A DNA stretch of 64,000 bases, taken from CBDFKS01 sp965248905. Lineage in GTDB: Bacteria; Chloroflexota; Dehalococcoidia; Lucifugimonadales; JAGWBF01. Below are positions 52,642-61,317 of the stretch, one piece after another. Location of the stretch: NCBI GenBank assembly GCA_965248905.1, contig CBDFKS010000007.1:62001-126000 (forward strand), given 5' to 3'. A program made the translations under genes and the position numbers. Numbering within the stretch: the first letter of the stretch is position 1; each line of letters opens with the position of its first letter. The notes below the pieces were generated by a model. It did not search any database and was not told the origin of the DNA. It worked only from the letters and a program-made list of their open reading frames with translations.

Positions 52642-53664
52642 GTGCCAAAGATAGGGCTACTGCTAAATAACTTCCTGCCTACAAGGATGGCGCAAGAGGC
52701 GGCAAAGCTTGCCGAGGAGCGTGGCTATGACGTCTGCTGGATGACCGAGACGTCGACTGGTTACGGCATGGATACTCCGTCGCAGCTCGCCGCCATCGCG
52801 ATGGCCACCTCAAGGATCAGGCTCGGGCCGGCCATTTTACCTGTTTTCACACGCACGCCCACCCTCATGGCACAGGTGGCGACCAGTCTGGATGATATAT
52901 CGAATGGCCGGTTTGTCCTGGGATTGGGGACAGGCCATGGACCCAGCCTGGCCCGAAACCACGGTCTGGCCCTAAAGCAGCCCTTTCTCAGAATGCGGGA
53001 ATACGTCCACATCTTAAGAGAGGCCTTGAATAAGGTGGAGTTAAGCTTCAAGGGAGAAGTCTACGACATTCCCAACCTGAAGTTACTTGTGCCCAATCCT
53101 CAGAGGAGCATCCCGATCTACCTTGCGGCACTGGGGCCAAGGATGGCCCAGTTTGCCGGTGAAGTGTCTGATGGCGTGATCTTCAACATGGCGCCCCCCG
53201 AGTATCTTCGAAAGGTGGTCCCCAAGGTGAAAGAGGCGGCCGCCAGGGCCGGACGAGACCCAGACAAAGTAGAGGTGATCTGTCTCATAACGGCTTCCGC
53301 CGATGGCCCGGAAGGGGAGCAGATGTGCCGGACCAGGATCGCCAACTACCTCTCTCTGCCCTTTTACCAGAATCATCTGAGACAATTAGGATTCGCTGAT
53401 GATGTGGAGAAGATCACTAGTGAAGCGGAACGTGGGGGTCTGGACGCAGGCGTCCAACAGGTGTCCGACCGGCTGCTGCATACTCTGACCCTTGCGGGCG
53501 ACCCCGAGAAATGGCCCAACAGAATAAAAGACTACCACGACGCCGGAGCGGATATCGTCTGCCCTCACCTTTTCACCGCCAGCGACACCACCCACGGTCC
53601 TCCCACATACAGCCCCGCCGTCCGGGAATCAATTCTGCGAGGCATCAACGCCTTAAGTGGCTAG
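52642..53664 (+). CDS. LLM-class flavin-dependent oxidoreductase
   Basis: 340 residues from GTG 52642, chosen because AAAGG precedes it and VPKIGLLLNN is the usual first strand; an ATG at 52567 would add 25 residues. Luciferase-like barrel: RGYDVCWMTETSTGYGMDTPSQLAAIAMATSRIRLGPAILPVFTRTP near 30-75, GRFVLGLGTGH near 92, and IPIYLAALGPRMAQFAGEVSDGVIFN near 158-183. These enzymes use FMNH2 or F420H2 to oxidise or reduce organic substrates; the cofactor cannot be decided. It lies between two family-B repeats, with an epimerase and a GlcG-like gene. Confidence 0.88.
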   Translation: MPKIGLLLNNFLPTRMAQEAAKLAEERGYDVCWMTETSTGYGMDTPSQLAAIAMATSRIRLGPAILPVFTRTPTLMAQVATSLDDISNGRFVLGLGTGHGPSLARNHGLALKQPFLRMREYVHILREALNKVELSFKGEVYDIPNLKLLVPNPQRSIPIYLAALGPRMAQFAGEVSDGVIFNMAPPEYLRKVVPKVKEAAARAGRDPDKVEVICLITASADGPEGEQMCRTRIANYLSLPFYQNHLRQLGFADDVEKITSEAERGGLDAGVQQVSDRLLHTLTLAGDPEKWPNRIKDYHDAGADIVCPHLFTASDTTHGPPTYSPAVRESILRGINALSG

Positions 53665-53754
53665 GTCATCAACCCTTTTGGCAAGAGCTGGATTCTTCGT
53701 CGTGTGGTGTTTGGGAATCCTGGATATCCCCTTACCGTTACATTGCTACGAACA

Positions 53755-53848
53755 TGTCTTTGCGAGCCCTTCACTCGATTCAGGATGAACTTCGCGAAGC
53801 AATCTTAGGATCGGAGATTGCTTCGTCACTGTCGCTCCTCGCAATGAC
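53755..53848. repeat. Inverted-repeat element, family A copy 2
   Basis: About 94 bp, from TGTCTTTGCGAG to CTCGCAATGAC. It shares GCGAGCCCTTCACTCGATTC-type and CGCGAAGCAATC segments with the reverse complement of 45625-45726. Confidence 0.75.
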
Positions 53849-53910
53849 CTTTTCATCCTTGGTGGTGCTGGTGGCGACCAGCATGATACATTCGATGGCA
53901 GGAGGTTAGG

Positions 53911-54903
53911 ATGGCGACTTTAGTTACCGGCGGTACTGGGACTATTGGCTCTAACGTAGTCAGGGAGCTGGCGTCCCGGGGACACGAGGTGGTCTCCCTT
54001 GACATCGAGCCGGTTATTGAGCTGGGTCTGAAAGACATAGAGCCCTGGGCGAAGCAGGTGACCTGGGTGCAGGGAGATATCGTTGATGAGGGGTCCTTGG
54101 AGAAGCTGGCGTCCACGGCTAACATCGACAAGATCATTCACAACGCAACCTATACTCCTTACGGGAACCAGGAGAAAGACGACCGTCGAAGGGTGATTGA
54201 TATTAACCTGCAGGGCACCGTCAACATGCTGGAGCTGGCCCTGCGGTTGGATGTCAAGCGGTTTCTGTACATCAGCTCTGCGGCCGTGTATACATGGTCC
54301 CGGCTCGAGGACCAACCCTTCGCTGAGGACCTTCCTCTGAACCCGCGAAGTTTCTATACCATCACCAAGTATGCCAGCGAGGGCCTCACCAGCCGATACC
54401 GAGATCTGTACGGCCTGGATGCGGCGACGTTGCGCCTGAACCAGAACTGGGGGCCCATGGAACACGCGACGCCCTATCGCATACGCATGGCTATTCCCTA
54501 TGCCTGGGGCCGTAGCGCCGTAAGAGGAGAGCCCATTGAGGTCGCTCCCTTCGGATCGGGCATCACCGAAGGGCGACTTTTCAACGTGGAGCTCCCGTAT
54601 GTCAGGGATACGGCGGTATGTATGGCTATCGCTCTAGACGCCCCCAAACTGTTCCATGACCTGTACAATGTATCCACCGGGCATCCGGTGGGCCTCCACG
54701 AAATGGTGTCGGCAATGCGGGAGGCCTGTCCCGAGGCAACCTTCGTTGAGCCCATACCCCAGCAGGACGCGTCCCTGGAGCACAGGGTTGCTCTGGACGT
54801 GACGAGAATACGGGAAGACCTGGGATTCGTTCCCCGCGACGATCTGGTGTCGGCGCTGAGGGACTACGTCAAGTGGCGCAGAGACTTTAACTTCATGGAC
54901 TGA
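53911..54903 (+). CDS. NAD-dependent epimerase/dehydratase family protein
   Basis: 330 residues, an extended short-chain dehydrogenase. The Rossmann motif is GGTGTIGSNVV at residues 7-17, with Asp in SLDIEP near 31, DINLQGTVNMLELA near 99, the catalytic Ser/Tyr/Lys in YISSAAVY and FYTITKYASE (near 120 and 150), and RLNQNWGP near 175. It acts on nucleotide sugars or similar hydroxy compounds. The ATG at 53911 has CAGGAGGTTAGG upstream. No sugar-pathway gene lies beside it, so a catabolic dehydrogenase/epimerase is equally possible. Confidence 0.85.
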   Translation: MATLVTGGTGTIGSNVVRELASRGHEVVSLDIEPVIELGLKDIEPWAKQVTWVQGDIVDEGSLEKLASTANIDKIIHNATYTPYGNQEKDDRRRVIDINLQGTVNMLELALRLDVKRFLYISSAAVYTWSRLEDQPFAEDLPLNPRSFYTITKYASEGLTSRYRDLYGLDAATLRLNQNWGPMEHATPYRIRMAIPYAWGRSAVRGEPIEVAPFGSGITEGRLFNVELPYVRDTAVCMAIALDAPKLFHDLYNVSTGHPVGLHEMVSAMREACPEATFVEPIPQQDASLEHRVALDVTRIREDLGFVPRDDLVSALRDYVKWRRDFNFMD

Positions 54904-54941
54904 GCGACAGATGATAAGGAAGAGGTCCACGGAGATGTTTC

Positions 54942-54970
54942 TTGCGCTGAATGGGGAATGGTAGTATATT
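54942..54970 (+). promoter_or_regulatory. Candidate promoter of the GlcG-like gene
   Basis: TTGCGC, 17-bp spacer, TATATT; 31 bases before the ATG at 55001. Confidence 0.5.
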
Positions 54971-55000
54971 GGGCCCAGTCTGATATTGGAGGAAAGATTC

Positions 55001-55420
55001 ATGTACAACAAACCCATGATCAGTTGCGAGCAGGCACAAGCGGCCATCAAAGCCATGATCGAGGATTACAATAAAGACCCTAGCCGCAAAAAGGTGGACA
55101 TGGCGGTGGTGGACGATTCGGGAAATCTGCTTGCCTATGCCCGCATAGACGGGTGCCTGAGGCCCACCTACGCTACAAGGAAGGCCTATACCAGTGCCAT
55201 AAGGGGCGCAAATACCGCCGACTTCGCCGAGTCACTCAAGACAACAGGAAGGTCAATTGATTTCTTCGGGGACCCCAAGCTCATCTCTCTTACCGGTGGC
55301 GTTGTGGTGACAAACCCCAGCGATGGGGCCGTGCTCGGGGGGATCGGTGTGGGAGGCCTTCCCAGCGGACTGGACGACGAAGCGATCTCCAGGGCTGGGC
55401 TGAAGGCTATGGGACTGTAG
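55001..55420 (+). CDS. GlcG/HbpS family protein (DUF336)
   Basis: 139 residues, normal for the family. Marks are AQAAIKAMIEDYNK, VDMAVVDDSGNLLAYARIDG, ATRKAYTSAIRGANTADF, a ...LISLTGGVVV segment and GAVLGGIGVGGLPSGLDDEAISRAGL. Members bind haem or are encoded with glycolate, alcohol or flavin enzymes, but a general reaction is not known. ATG at 55001 with TTGGAGGAA upstream, eight bases away; a start at 54986 is part of that ribosome site. It lies between the epimerase and the family-B repeat. Confidence 0.85.
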   Translation: MYNKPMISCEQAQAAIKAMIEDYNKDPSRKKVDMAVVDDSGNLLAYARIDGCLRPTYATRKAYTSAIRGANTADFAESLKTTGRSIDFFGDPKLISLTGGVVVTNPSDGAVLGGIGVGGLPSGLDDEAISRAGLKAMGL

Positions 55421-55510
55421 GCAGCAGCTACGGTACAAGGGTCATCGGAGCGACGACGGTAAGTTACTTATCGGGCTAGTACTCAGTAAGTCTTAAAATT
55501 GAAGCATCGT

Positions 55511-55620
55511 TTCACCCCCACTCTAACTCTCCCCCATCGAGGGGGAGAGAACAAGTCCCTTCCTCCTCGATGGGGGAAGGCTAGAGCCTGCCCTGAGCTG
55601 GCCGAAAGGATGGGGGTGAA
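55511..55620. repeat. Inverted-repeat element, family B copy 2
   Basis: A 110-bp element with terminal TTCACCCCCA and TGGGGGTGAA, 10-bp perfect inverted ends. It is the inverted partner of 52397-52505 and has the same internal palindromes. The two copies bracket the LLM, epimerase and GlcG-like genes. Confidence 0.85.
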
Positions 55621-55640
55621 AGACACCTGGAAAAATCCAG

Positions 55641-55668
55641 TTGACAGAGTGTCAGACCCTATTACCAT
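55641..55668 (+). promoter_or_regulatory. Candidate promoter of the dehydrogenase gene
   Basis: TTGACA, 16-bp spacer, TACCAT; about 64 bases before the ATG at 55732. Confidence 0.45.
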
Positions 55669-55731
55669 TAAATAAGGAACGTAGTACTTCCACATCGGGC
55701 GTAAATAGGGAGCATCGGAGGTAAAAGAACG

Positions 55732-58050
55732 ATGACCTCGAATATTGTCCTGGCCACAAAGCACTTTAAGGTGGTCGGCACCAGACCTGTTCGCCACGAT
55801 GGGGTGGATAAGGTGACGGGCAGGGCTAGGTACGGGGCCGACATTCAGTTGCAGGGCCTGTTACACGGCAAGGTCTTGAGAAGCCCCCATGCCCATGCCC
55901 GGATCAAGTCGATTGACGTCAGCCGGGCGTTGGACCTTCCGGGAGTGAAGGCCGTGGTGATCTCCGCCGACCTACCCCAGCCCTCTGGCAAGGTTATCGA
56001 CCTGGGCGAGGGAGAGCAGGTTAACCCGAAATTCCTGGCCGATAACTGCTTGGCGTCAGCCAAGGCGCTGTACAAAGGGCACGCTGTTGCGGCGGTGGCG
56101 GCTACCAGTCCCCACATCGCTGAGCAGGCCCTGTCGCTGATAGATGTGGACTATGAGGTGCTACTTCCCGTGATGAATGTGCAGGATGCCATGGCTGAGG
56201 GGGCCGCCCTGCTGCATGAGCGCCTCATGACCACGTCTGGCGCCGGCCGAGGCCCGGGAGGTCTGCGGGGCGATGACGATACCGACAAGGGCAGTAATGT
56301 AGCCAATCACTTGGTGTTCGAGACGGGAGACCTGGAGAAGGGTTTCCAGGAAGCAGACGTCGTCATCGAGCGTGAGTTCAACACTGCCACGGTACACCAG
56401 GGCTATATCGAGCCTCACAGCGCCACCGCGATGTGGCACGGAGACGGCAACCTCACTATCTGGTGCAGCACTCAGGGGCATTTCAACATGAGAGACCAGA
56501 CAGCCCAGGTTATCGGAGTGCCTGTCTCCAAGATCAAGGTTATTCCCATGGAGATAGGGGGCGGCTTCGGAGGGAAGAACACTCCTTATATGGAGTCTCT
56601 CAGTGCCCTGCTGGCCAGAAAGACCGGGCTACCTGTGAAGGTCACCATGAGTCGTTCGGAGGTGTTCGAGGGCACCGGGCCTACCTCTGGTGGATATATG
56701 AGGGTGAAGATAGGCGCCACAAAAGACGGACGCATAACAGCGGCGGATGCGACTTTGGCCTACGAAGCCGGCGCCTATCCTGGGTCCCCAGTAAACCCTG
56801 GAGTCCAGTGCATTTTCGGTCCATATGACATCCCCAACGCTCGCGCCGAGGGCTACGATGTGGTGGTGAACAAACCGAAGGTCGCCCCCTACCGGGCGCC
56901 TGGCGCCCCGGCCGCCGCCTTCGCAGCGGAGTCGGTCATTGACGAGATCTGTGAGAAGCTCGAATTAGACCCCCTGGAGTTCCGGCTGTTGAATGCTGCC
57001 AAAGAAGGAACACGGCGGGTCACGGGTCCGAGATACCCGCGCATCGGCTGTGTGGAAACTCTACAGGCCGCCAAGGAACACCCTCACTATACGGCACCTC
57101 TGGAAGGGCCCAACCGTGGCCGTGGCATCGCCTGCGGATTCTGGTTCAACGGGACAGGGCCATCCAGCGCCGTCGCCAGCGTGAACGCGGACGGCACGGT
57201 CAATCTGGTAGAGGGATCGCCCGATATCGGTGGCACACGTACAGTCTCAGCGATGCAGTTGGCGGAAGTGCTGGGCATCCCCGCGGAGGACGTGCGGCCC
57301 TCGGTCGGGGACACAGACTCTGTCGGCTGGACATCCAACACGGTGGGAAGCGGCGTCGCCTTCAAGACGGGATGGGCATGCTACGAGGCGGCCAACGACG
57401 TGAAACGCCAGTTGGTGGAAAGGGCGGCCAGGGTCTGGGACGTTGCAGCGGATGACGTCGAGTACGGTGACGGAGTCCTTTCCCACAAATCAGACCCTGA
57501 GCTCAGGCTCACCTTCAAGGAGCTGGCAGCCATGCTCAACTCCACCGGAGGCCCCATCTCGGGTCGTGCCAGCGTGGACCCCGCAGGAGTGGGCGGCGCT
57601 TTCGCGGTAAACATCGTGGACGTGGAGGTTGACCCGGACACAGGCAAAGTAGACATATTGCGGTTCACCGCATTTCAGGACGTGGGCAAGGCTGTGCATC
57701 CCAGCTATGTGGAAGGCCAAATACAGGGCGGGGTTGTCCAGGGTATCGGTTGGGCTCTGAACGAAGAGTACGTCTTCGACCACGATGGTGGGATGGTTAA
57801 CTCCAGCTTGTTGGACTATCGGATCCCGACCAGCCTGGACCTGCCCATGATAGACACAGTCATCGTAGAGGTCCCGAATCCTGGGCATCCATTCGGCGTT
57901 CGAGGTGTGGGTGAGATCCCGCTCGTACCACCCATGGCCGCCATAGCCAATGCCATCCATAACGCCGCGGGCATTCGGATGAGAGAGCTGCCCATGAGCC
58001 CTGCTAAAATACTGGAAGCTCTGTGGCATAACGGGACGGAAAAAGAATAG
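55732..58050 (+). CDS. Xanthine dehydrogenase family molybdopterin-binding subunit
   Basis: 772 residues, the large catalytic subunit of the xanthine dehydrogenase/CO dehydrogenase-like family. It has the first domain RPVRHDGVDKVTGRARYGADI near 20-40, the molybdopterin-contacting GGGFGGK near 275, KVAPYRAPGAPAAAFAAESVID near 385, EGSPDIGGTRT near 500, and the catalytic Glu in GVRGVGEIPLVPP near 725. It hydroxylates an aldehyde, heterocycle or similar carbon using Mo-bound water. The FAD-binding and [2Fe-2S] subunits that normally accompany it are absent on either side. ATG at 55732 with GGAGGTAAAAG upstream. Confidence 0.88.
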   Translation: MTSNIVLATKHFKVVGTRPVRHDGVDKVTGRARYGADIQLQGLLHGKVLRSPHAHARIKSIDVSRALDLPGVKAVVISADLPQPSGKVIDLGEGEQVNPKFLADNCLASAKALYKGHAVAAVAATSPHIAEQALSLIDVDYEVLLPVMNVQDAMAEGAALLHERLMTTSGAGRGPGGLRGDDDTDKGSNVANHLVFETGDLEKGFQEADVVIEREFNTATVHQGYIEPHSATAMWHGDGNLTIWCSTQGHFNMRDQTAQVIGVPVSKIKVIPMEIGGGFGGKNTPYMESLSALLARKTGLPVKVTMSRSEVFEGTGPTSGGYMRVKIGATKDGRITAADATLAYEAGAYPGSPVNPGVQCIFGPYDIPNARAEGYDVVVNKPKVAPYRAPGAPAAAFAAESVIDEICEKLELDPLEFRLLNAAKEGTRRVTGPRYPRIGCVETLQAAKEHPHYTAPLEGPNRGRGIACGFWFNGTGPSSAVASVNADGTVNLVEGSPDIGGTRTVSAMQLAEVLGIPAEDVRPSVGDTDSVGWTSNTVGSGVAFKTGWACYEAANDVKRQLVERAARVWDVAADDVEYGDGVLSHKSDPELRLTFKELAAMLNSTGGPISGRASVDPAGVGGAFAVNIVDVEVDPDTGKVDILRFTAFQDVGKAVHPSYVEGQIQGGVVQGIGWALNEEYVFDHDGGMVNSSLLDYRIPTSLDLPMIDTVIVEVPNPGHPFGVRGVGEIPLVPPMAAIANAIHNAAGIRMRELPMSPAKILEALWHNGTEKE

Positions 58051-58269
58051 CTTCGGCTTAGGTTTCACGGTAGGTCGTATCGTCGGGAGGAAGACTTGGA
58101 GAGGGGTATCTCAGCCCGTCAAGACTGAATGACCGAAAGTCAATGTGCTGCGCTTTATTCGACAGTGGATGTCGACTTCTAGAAAGCGCTAACGTGGCAT
58201 ACGATAATGTGGAGCAATGAGAATGGGTTAGCGGGCTTCGATTCAGTAGCTCGCTAGTCCACCGGTCCC

Positions 58270-58659
58270 TTACTTGTATTTGATAATAATTTGGCCGATT
58301 TCTCGTTCTGGATCATCTTCTGAGCTGAAATAGATTGGGCGTCCCTTCGCCCGATTCTGAGCTCCCTCGAAGGCCGTAAATCGTAGCTCTGTCACCTTTC
58401 CTGGTTCAACCTGTCCTACGACGTTATAGCCGCCGATTCTCACTTGTCCGATTGCGTCAGTCTGCACACTTACTACAACGTTATCGTTTTCCTCTACGTT
58501 TATCGTCTCAGGGATGAGTTTACCGTCCTCGATCATCAGGGAGAATTCCAGGTCGTTGCCAGTTCCACCGCCGCAGGCTGCCGCTAGAAGGCTGATAAGA
58601 ACCGCCATAGCAACTAGCAAGCCGCTCAGAGCTGTTGGTCTGGCTAACAAGTTTTTCAT
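58270..58659 (-). CDS. Small lipoprotein with cupredoxin-like domain (predicted)
   Basis: 129 residues. Start ATG at 58659 (a start at 58731 has no ribosome site and would place 24 residues before the signal). Residues 1-30 form a lipoprotein signal ending in the lipobox LLAAAC, so it is probably lipid-anchored outside the membrane. The mature part begins GGGTGNDLEFSLMIEDGKL. Its strand-rich ETINVEENDNVVVSVQTDAIGQVRI pattern resembles small cupredoxin or immunoglobulin-like sandwiches, but no Cys/His/Met copper set is complete. A good promoter lies about 115 bases upstream. Exact role unknown. Confidence 0.75.
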   Translation of the reverse strand: MKNLLARPTALSGLLVAMAVLISLLAAACGGGTGNDLEFSLMIEDGKLIPETINVEENDNVVVSVQTDAIGQVRIGGYNVVGQVEPGKVTELRFTAFEGAQNRAKGRPIYFSSEDDPEREIGQIIIKYK

Positions 58660-58771
58660 TTCGTCCCGTCCTTGATAGCGAAGTAACCGCAGGTTTAGAC
58701 ACTGTATGTTGCTTGAAACCCCTGGTAACATCCCATCTAAACCAAGGGGACTGCGAAGTCACCGTACGGTC

Positions 58772-58800
58772 ATTTTAGTATCATTCTACTACCGCGTCAA
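58772..58800 (-). promoter_or_regulatory. Promoter of the small lipoprotein gene
   Basis: Minus strand TTGACG, 17-bp spacer, TAAAAT (10 of 12 consensus positions). Confidence 0.65.
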
Positions 58801-58876
58801 CAATCCTTATCAGGTGGGGCGATGCCGTTGTATTTTGGACTTTCTCTGGCTGAATTCATTTTTGTAGCTGAAAAAA

Positions 58877-58951
58877 TGGAGCCGGCGAGGGGATTCGAAC
58901 CCTTGACCTGCGGTTTACGAAACCGCTGCTCTACCACTGAGCTACGCCGGC
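58877..58951 (-). tRNA. tRNA-Thr (anticodon CGU)
   Basis: A full cloverleaf on the minus strand: 7-bp acceptor GCCGGCG/CGCCGGC, D-arm TAGCTCAGTGGTAGAGC, anticodon stem GCGGT/ACCGC with loop TTCGTAA (anticodon CGT in DNA, reading ACG), and T-arm GGGGTTCGAATCCCC. CCA is encoded at the 3' end after discriminator T. Small frames over this region on either strand are tRNA shadows. Confidence 0.95.
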
Positions 58952-59082
58952 TAGTATCTAGATATAATCTTATCATAAGCCAAGCAGGAGCCGAAACCGT
59001 GGAGCATCACACTGTATCAGGCTTTATTTAGATGATATGCGTGAGGCTTAACCTGTCTAGTCTGCTGCTTTCATGCTCGTGG

Positions 59083-59114
59083 TTAATGTAGGGTTAATCT
59101 TGGCCTGCTATACT
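59083..59114 (+). promoter_or_regulatory. Response-regulator operator and promoter of the two-component operon
   Basis: Two direct repeats, TTAATGTAGGG and TTAATCTTGGC, start at 59083 and 59094, 11 bp apart. The -10 TATACT starts at 59109, 15 bp after the second box. This is the layout of OmpR/PhoB-class activated promoters, where the last box replaces the -35. Confidence 0.7.
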
Positions 59115-59145
59115 CAGATTATAGAAACCTTAGGGTTTATTGAGC

Positions 59146-59826
59146 ATGCGTATACTCCTCGTAGAAGATGAGACCCAGATCGCCGACTTCGTCAGTCGAG
59201 GCCTGTCCGAGCAGGGTTATGCCGTCGACGTTGCCTACGACGGGGAAGAGGCTATTGATTGGACCAATGTGGCACTTTTCGACTTGATAATTCTAGATGT
59301 AATGCTTCCCAAGGGCGACGGTATGGAGGTCTGCCGTGTGCTACGAGGCCGAGGGCTTCAGACGCCCATTCTGATGCTCACTGCCAGGGATGCGGTGGAG
59401 GACCGCGTAAAGGGACTGGATAGCGGTGCCGACGACTATTTAGTCAAACCCTTCGCCTTTGCCGAGCTTGTAGCGCGTGTTAGAGCGCTGATGCGTCGTG
59501 ACCCAGATGTGAGGGGCAGCGTTTTACTAGTGGGTGATCTGAAGCTCAATGTAACGACCCTTGAAGTGTCGCGCAACGGCGTGGCCATTAACCTGACCAT
59601 CAAGGAATGCCGCCTGCTTGAATATCTGTTGCGACATCCCAACCAGGTCCTTACACGGACGATGATCGCGGAACACGTCTGGAACTATGAGTTTGACAAC
59701 ATTACCAATGTGATCGACGTGCATATCCGCAATCTCAGGCGGAAGATAGATGATCCCTTCCCCAACAAGCTAATCCAGACCGTTCGGGGCGCGGGCTACA
59801 AAATCACATCCCGTCAGGCGGAGTGA
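59146..59826 (+). CDS. OmpR-family response regulator
   Basis: 226 residues from ATG 59146 (MRILLVEDE); a TTG two codons upstream is also possible. The receiver domain (1-120) has the acidic pair ED near 8-9, the phospho-acceptor Asp in DLIILDVMLP (near 51), Thr in LMLTARD and Lys in DYLVKPF. The winged-helix DNA-binding domain (about 128-222) has LTIKECRLLEYLLRHPNQVLTR and VIDVHIRNLRRKID, typical of the OmpR/PhoB class. It is encoded directly before its kinase (4-base overlap) and probably binds the 11-bp boxes upstream of itself and at 61223 and 63776 (inference). Confidence 0.93.
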   Translation: MRILLVEDETQIADFVSRGLSEQGYAVDVAYDGEEAIDWTNVALFDLIILDVMLPKGDGMEVCRVLRGRGLQTPILMLTARDAVEDRVKGLDSGADDYLVKPFAFAELVARVRALMRRDPDVRGSVLLVGDLKLNVTTLEVSRNGVAINLTIKECRLLEYLLRHPNQVLTRTMIAEHVWNYEFDNITNVIDVHIRNLRRKIDDPFPNKLIQTVRGAGYKITSRQAE

Positions 59827-61226
59827 CCGTGCGGATTCGTGCCACCATCCGACTACGCCTCACTCTTTGGTATGTATTGCTTCTGGCGGTAATACTGGCT
59901 GCATTCGCCGCAGGAGTATATCTGTTTTTACGGCATTCCCTGTACCAGGACCTGGATAACTCAATTCAGAACAGCGCCAGCGCTCTTCTCAACGTGATTC
60001 AGTATGAGGGTGACAATCCAGTTCTGCCCCGCCAAGGGTCTTTAGGAGACCCGAACCAGGATGAGCACTTTGTTCGTATATTCAACCCCTCTGGCGAGAT
60101 CGTCTTCGACAACTCACTGGCCCTTGGCCGGGTTCCTGTTGATCGCAATGCGCTGACTAACGCCGCCTCAGGAAAATCTGGCACTCGCAGTACCTCAATC
60201 GTCGGAGACGACGATGTGGTCCGAGTGCAGACATTACCTATATTCCGGGATGGGCAGGTTGTCGGGGTGCTGGAGATGGGACAAACTGAAGACAATGTCT
60301 CGGAGGCTCTGGCGAACCTGCTCATCATTATGGCCATTGCTTATCCGCTAACCCTAGTTGTTGCCAGCTTTGGCGGGGTGTTTTTGGCAGGCCGCGCGCT
60401 GTCGCCCATAGACAACATAACCAGGGCAGCACGCCGCATCTCCGCGGAAGAGCTTGATCAGCGACTAAACCTCGAGTTGCCTGACGATGAAGTCGGACGG
60501 TTGGCAAGAACCTTTGATGAGATGATCACTCGCTTAGATGACGCTTTTCGACGCCAGCGTCGATTCACGGCCGACGCCTCCCATGAGCTAAGGACTCCAT
60601 TGACGATAATCAAAGGGCAGATCGAAGTAGCGCTTCAAAATGAGCGCGAGCCAGACGCTTACAGACAGGTTCTTCAGACGGTCAATGAAGAGGTGGACCG
60701 GCTCATTCGGTTGGCTGGAAGTCTACTCACCCTTACTCGCGCTGACGCGGGACAGATTCCCCTGATTTTCGAAGACGTGGACATCGCCCAGGTCGTAGCC
60801 GGAGTCTCGGACCAGGTCCGTTACACAGCCAATGAAAAAGGTGTCGAGCTCCGTTACGATACTGGCCCTACAGTCACTATAAAGGCAGATGAGGACCTGT
60901 TGCTACAGCTTATGCTCAATCTCCTGGACAATGCCGTTAAATATACTCCACCAGGTGGTCGGGTGAATGTGGGATGGAGGATGAACGGAACTGGAGTTGA
61001 GCTACAGGTTCAGGACGACGGGGTAGGCGTTTCCGATGAGCATATTCCGTATCTCTTCGACCGTTTCTACCGCGTTGACAAGGCTCGAAGCCGTGCCGAG
61101 GGTGGTGTGGGGCTGGGACTGGCCATCTCCCACTGGATAGCAGAAGCCCACGGGGGCTCTATCAGCGTAAAAAGCGCTCCCAGGGAGGGCTCGACCTTCA
61201 CAGTTTTCTTGCCCACCGATCGTTAA
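59823..61226 (+). CDS. Sensor histidine kinase
   Basis: 467 residues. Two membrane helices (about 12-32 and 165-190) enclose an extracytoplasmic sensor region of about 130 residues with no named domain. A HAMP linker follows (about 190-240), then the H-box ASHELRTPLTIIKGQIE (phospho-His near 258), N-box LMLNLLDNAVKYT, and G-boxes DDGVGVSDEH and GVGLGLAISHWIAEAHGGSI. It should phosphorylate the preceding response regulator. GTG start at 59823 overlaps that gene. The last codons and stop coincide with the first operator box of the ABC operon. Confidence 0.93.
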   Translation: MTVRIRATIRLRLTLWYVLLLAVILAAFAAGVYLFLRHSLYQDLDNSIQNSASALLNVIQYEGDNPVLPRQGSLGDPNQDEHFVRIFNPSGEIVFDNSLALGRVPVDRNALTNAASGKSGTRSTSIVGDDDVVRVQTLPIFRDGQVVGVLEMGQTEDNVSEALANLLIIMAIAYPLTLVVASFGGVFLAGRALSPIDNITRAARRISAEELDQRLNLELPDDEVGRLARTFDEMITRLDDAFRRQRRFTADASHELRTPLTIIKGQIEVALQNEREPDAYRQVLQTVNEEVDRLIRLAGSLLTLTRADAGQIPLIFEDVDIAQVVAGVSDQVRYTANEKGVELRYDTGPTVTIKADEDLLLQLMLNLLDNAVKYTPPGGRVNVGWRMNGTGVELQVQDDGVGVSDEHIPYLFDRFYRVDKARSRAEGGVGLGLAISHWIAEAHGGSISVKSAPREGSTFTVFLPTDR

Positions 61227-61276
61227 GTCGATCTTAACACCGACTTCATCGACGCTTCATGTGGATGTCCTAGACT
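61223..61276 (+). promoter_or_regulatory. Four-box operator and promoter of the ABC exporter operon
   Basis: Four consecutive 11-bp units start with TT(A/C)A at 61223, 61234, 61245 and 61256. The -10 TAGACT starts at 61271, 15 bp after the last box. The first two boxes also form the palindrome GTTAAG-TCGAT-CTTAAC. It overlaps the stop of the kinase gene. Confidence 0.75.
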
Positions 61277-61317
61277 TACGTGAAGACAAATGGAGTTGGA
61301 AAGGAGGGCAGAGACCG

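Noticed and set aside
58822..59031. 69-codon frame over the tRNA region
   Set aside because: It reads through the complement of tRNA-Thr and gives the familiar GFEPLTCGLRN-type artefact peptide; the tRNA explains the sequence.
61261..61317. Upstream GTG as the start of the ABC ATPase
   Set aside because: It overlaps the operator and -10 element, while GTG 61318 has a strong ribosome site.
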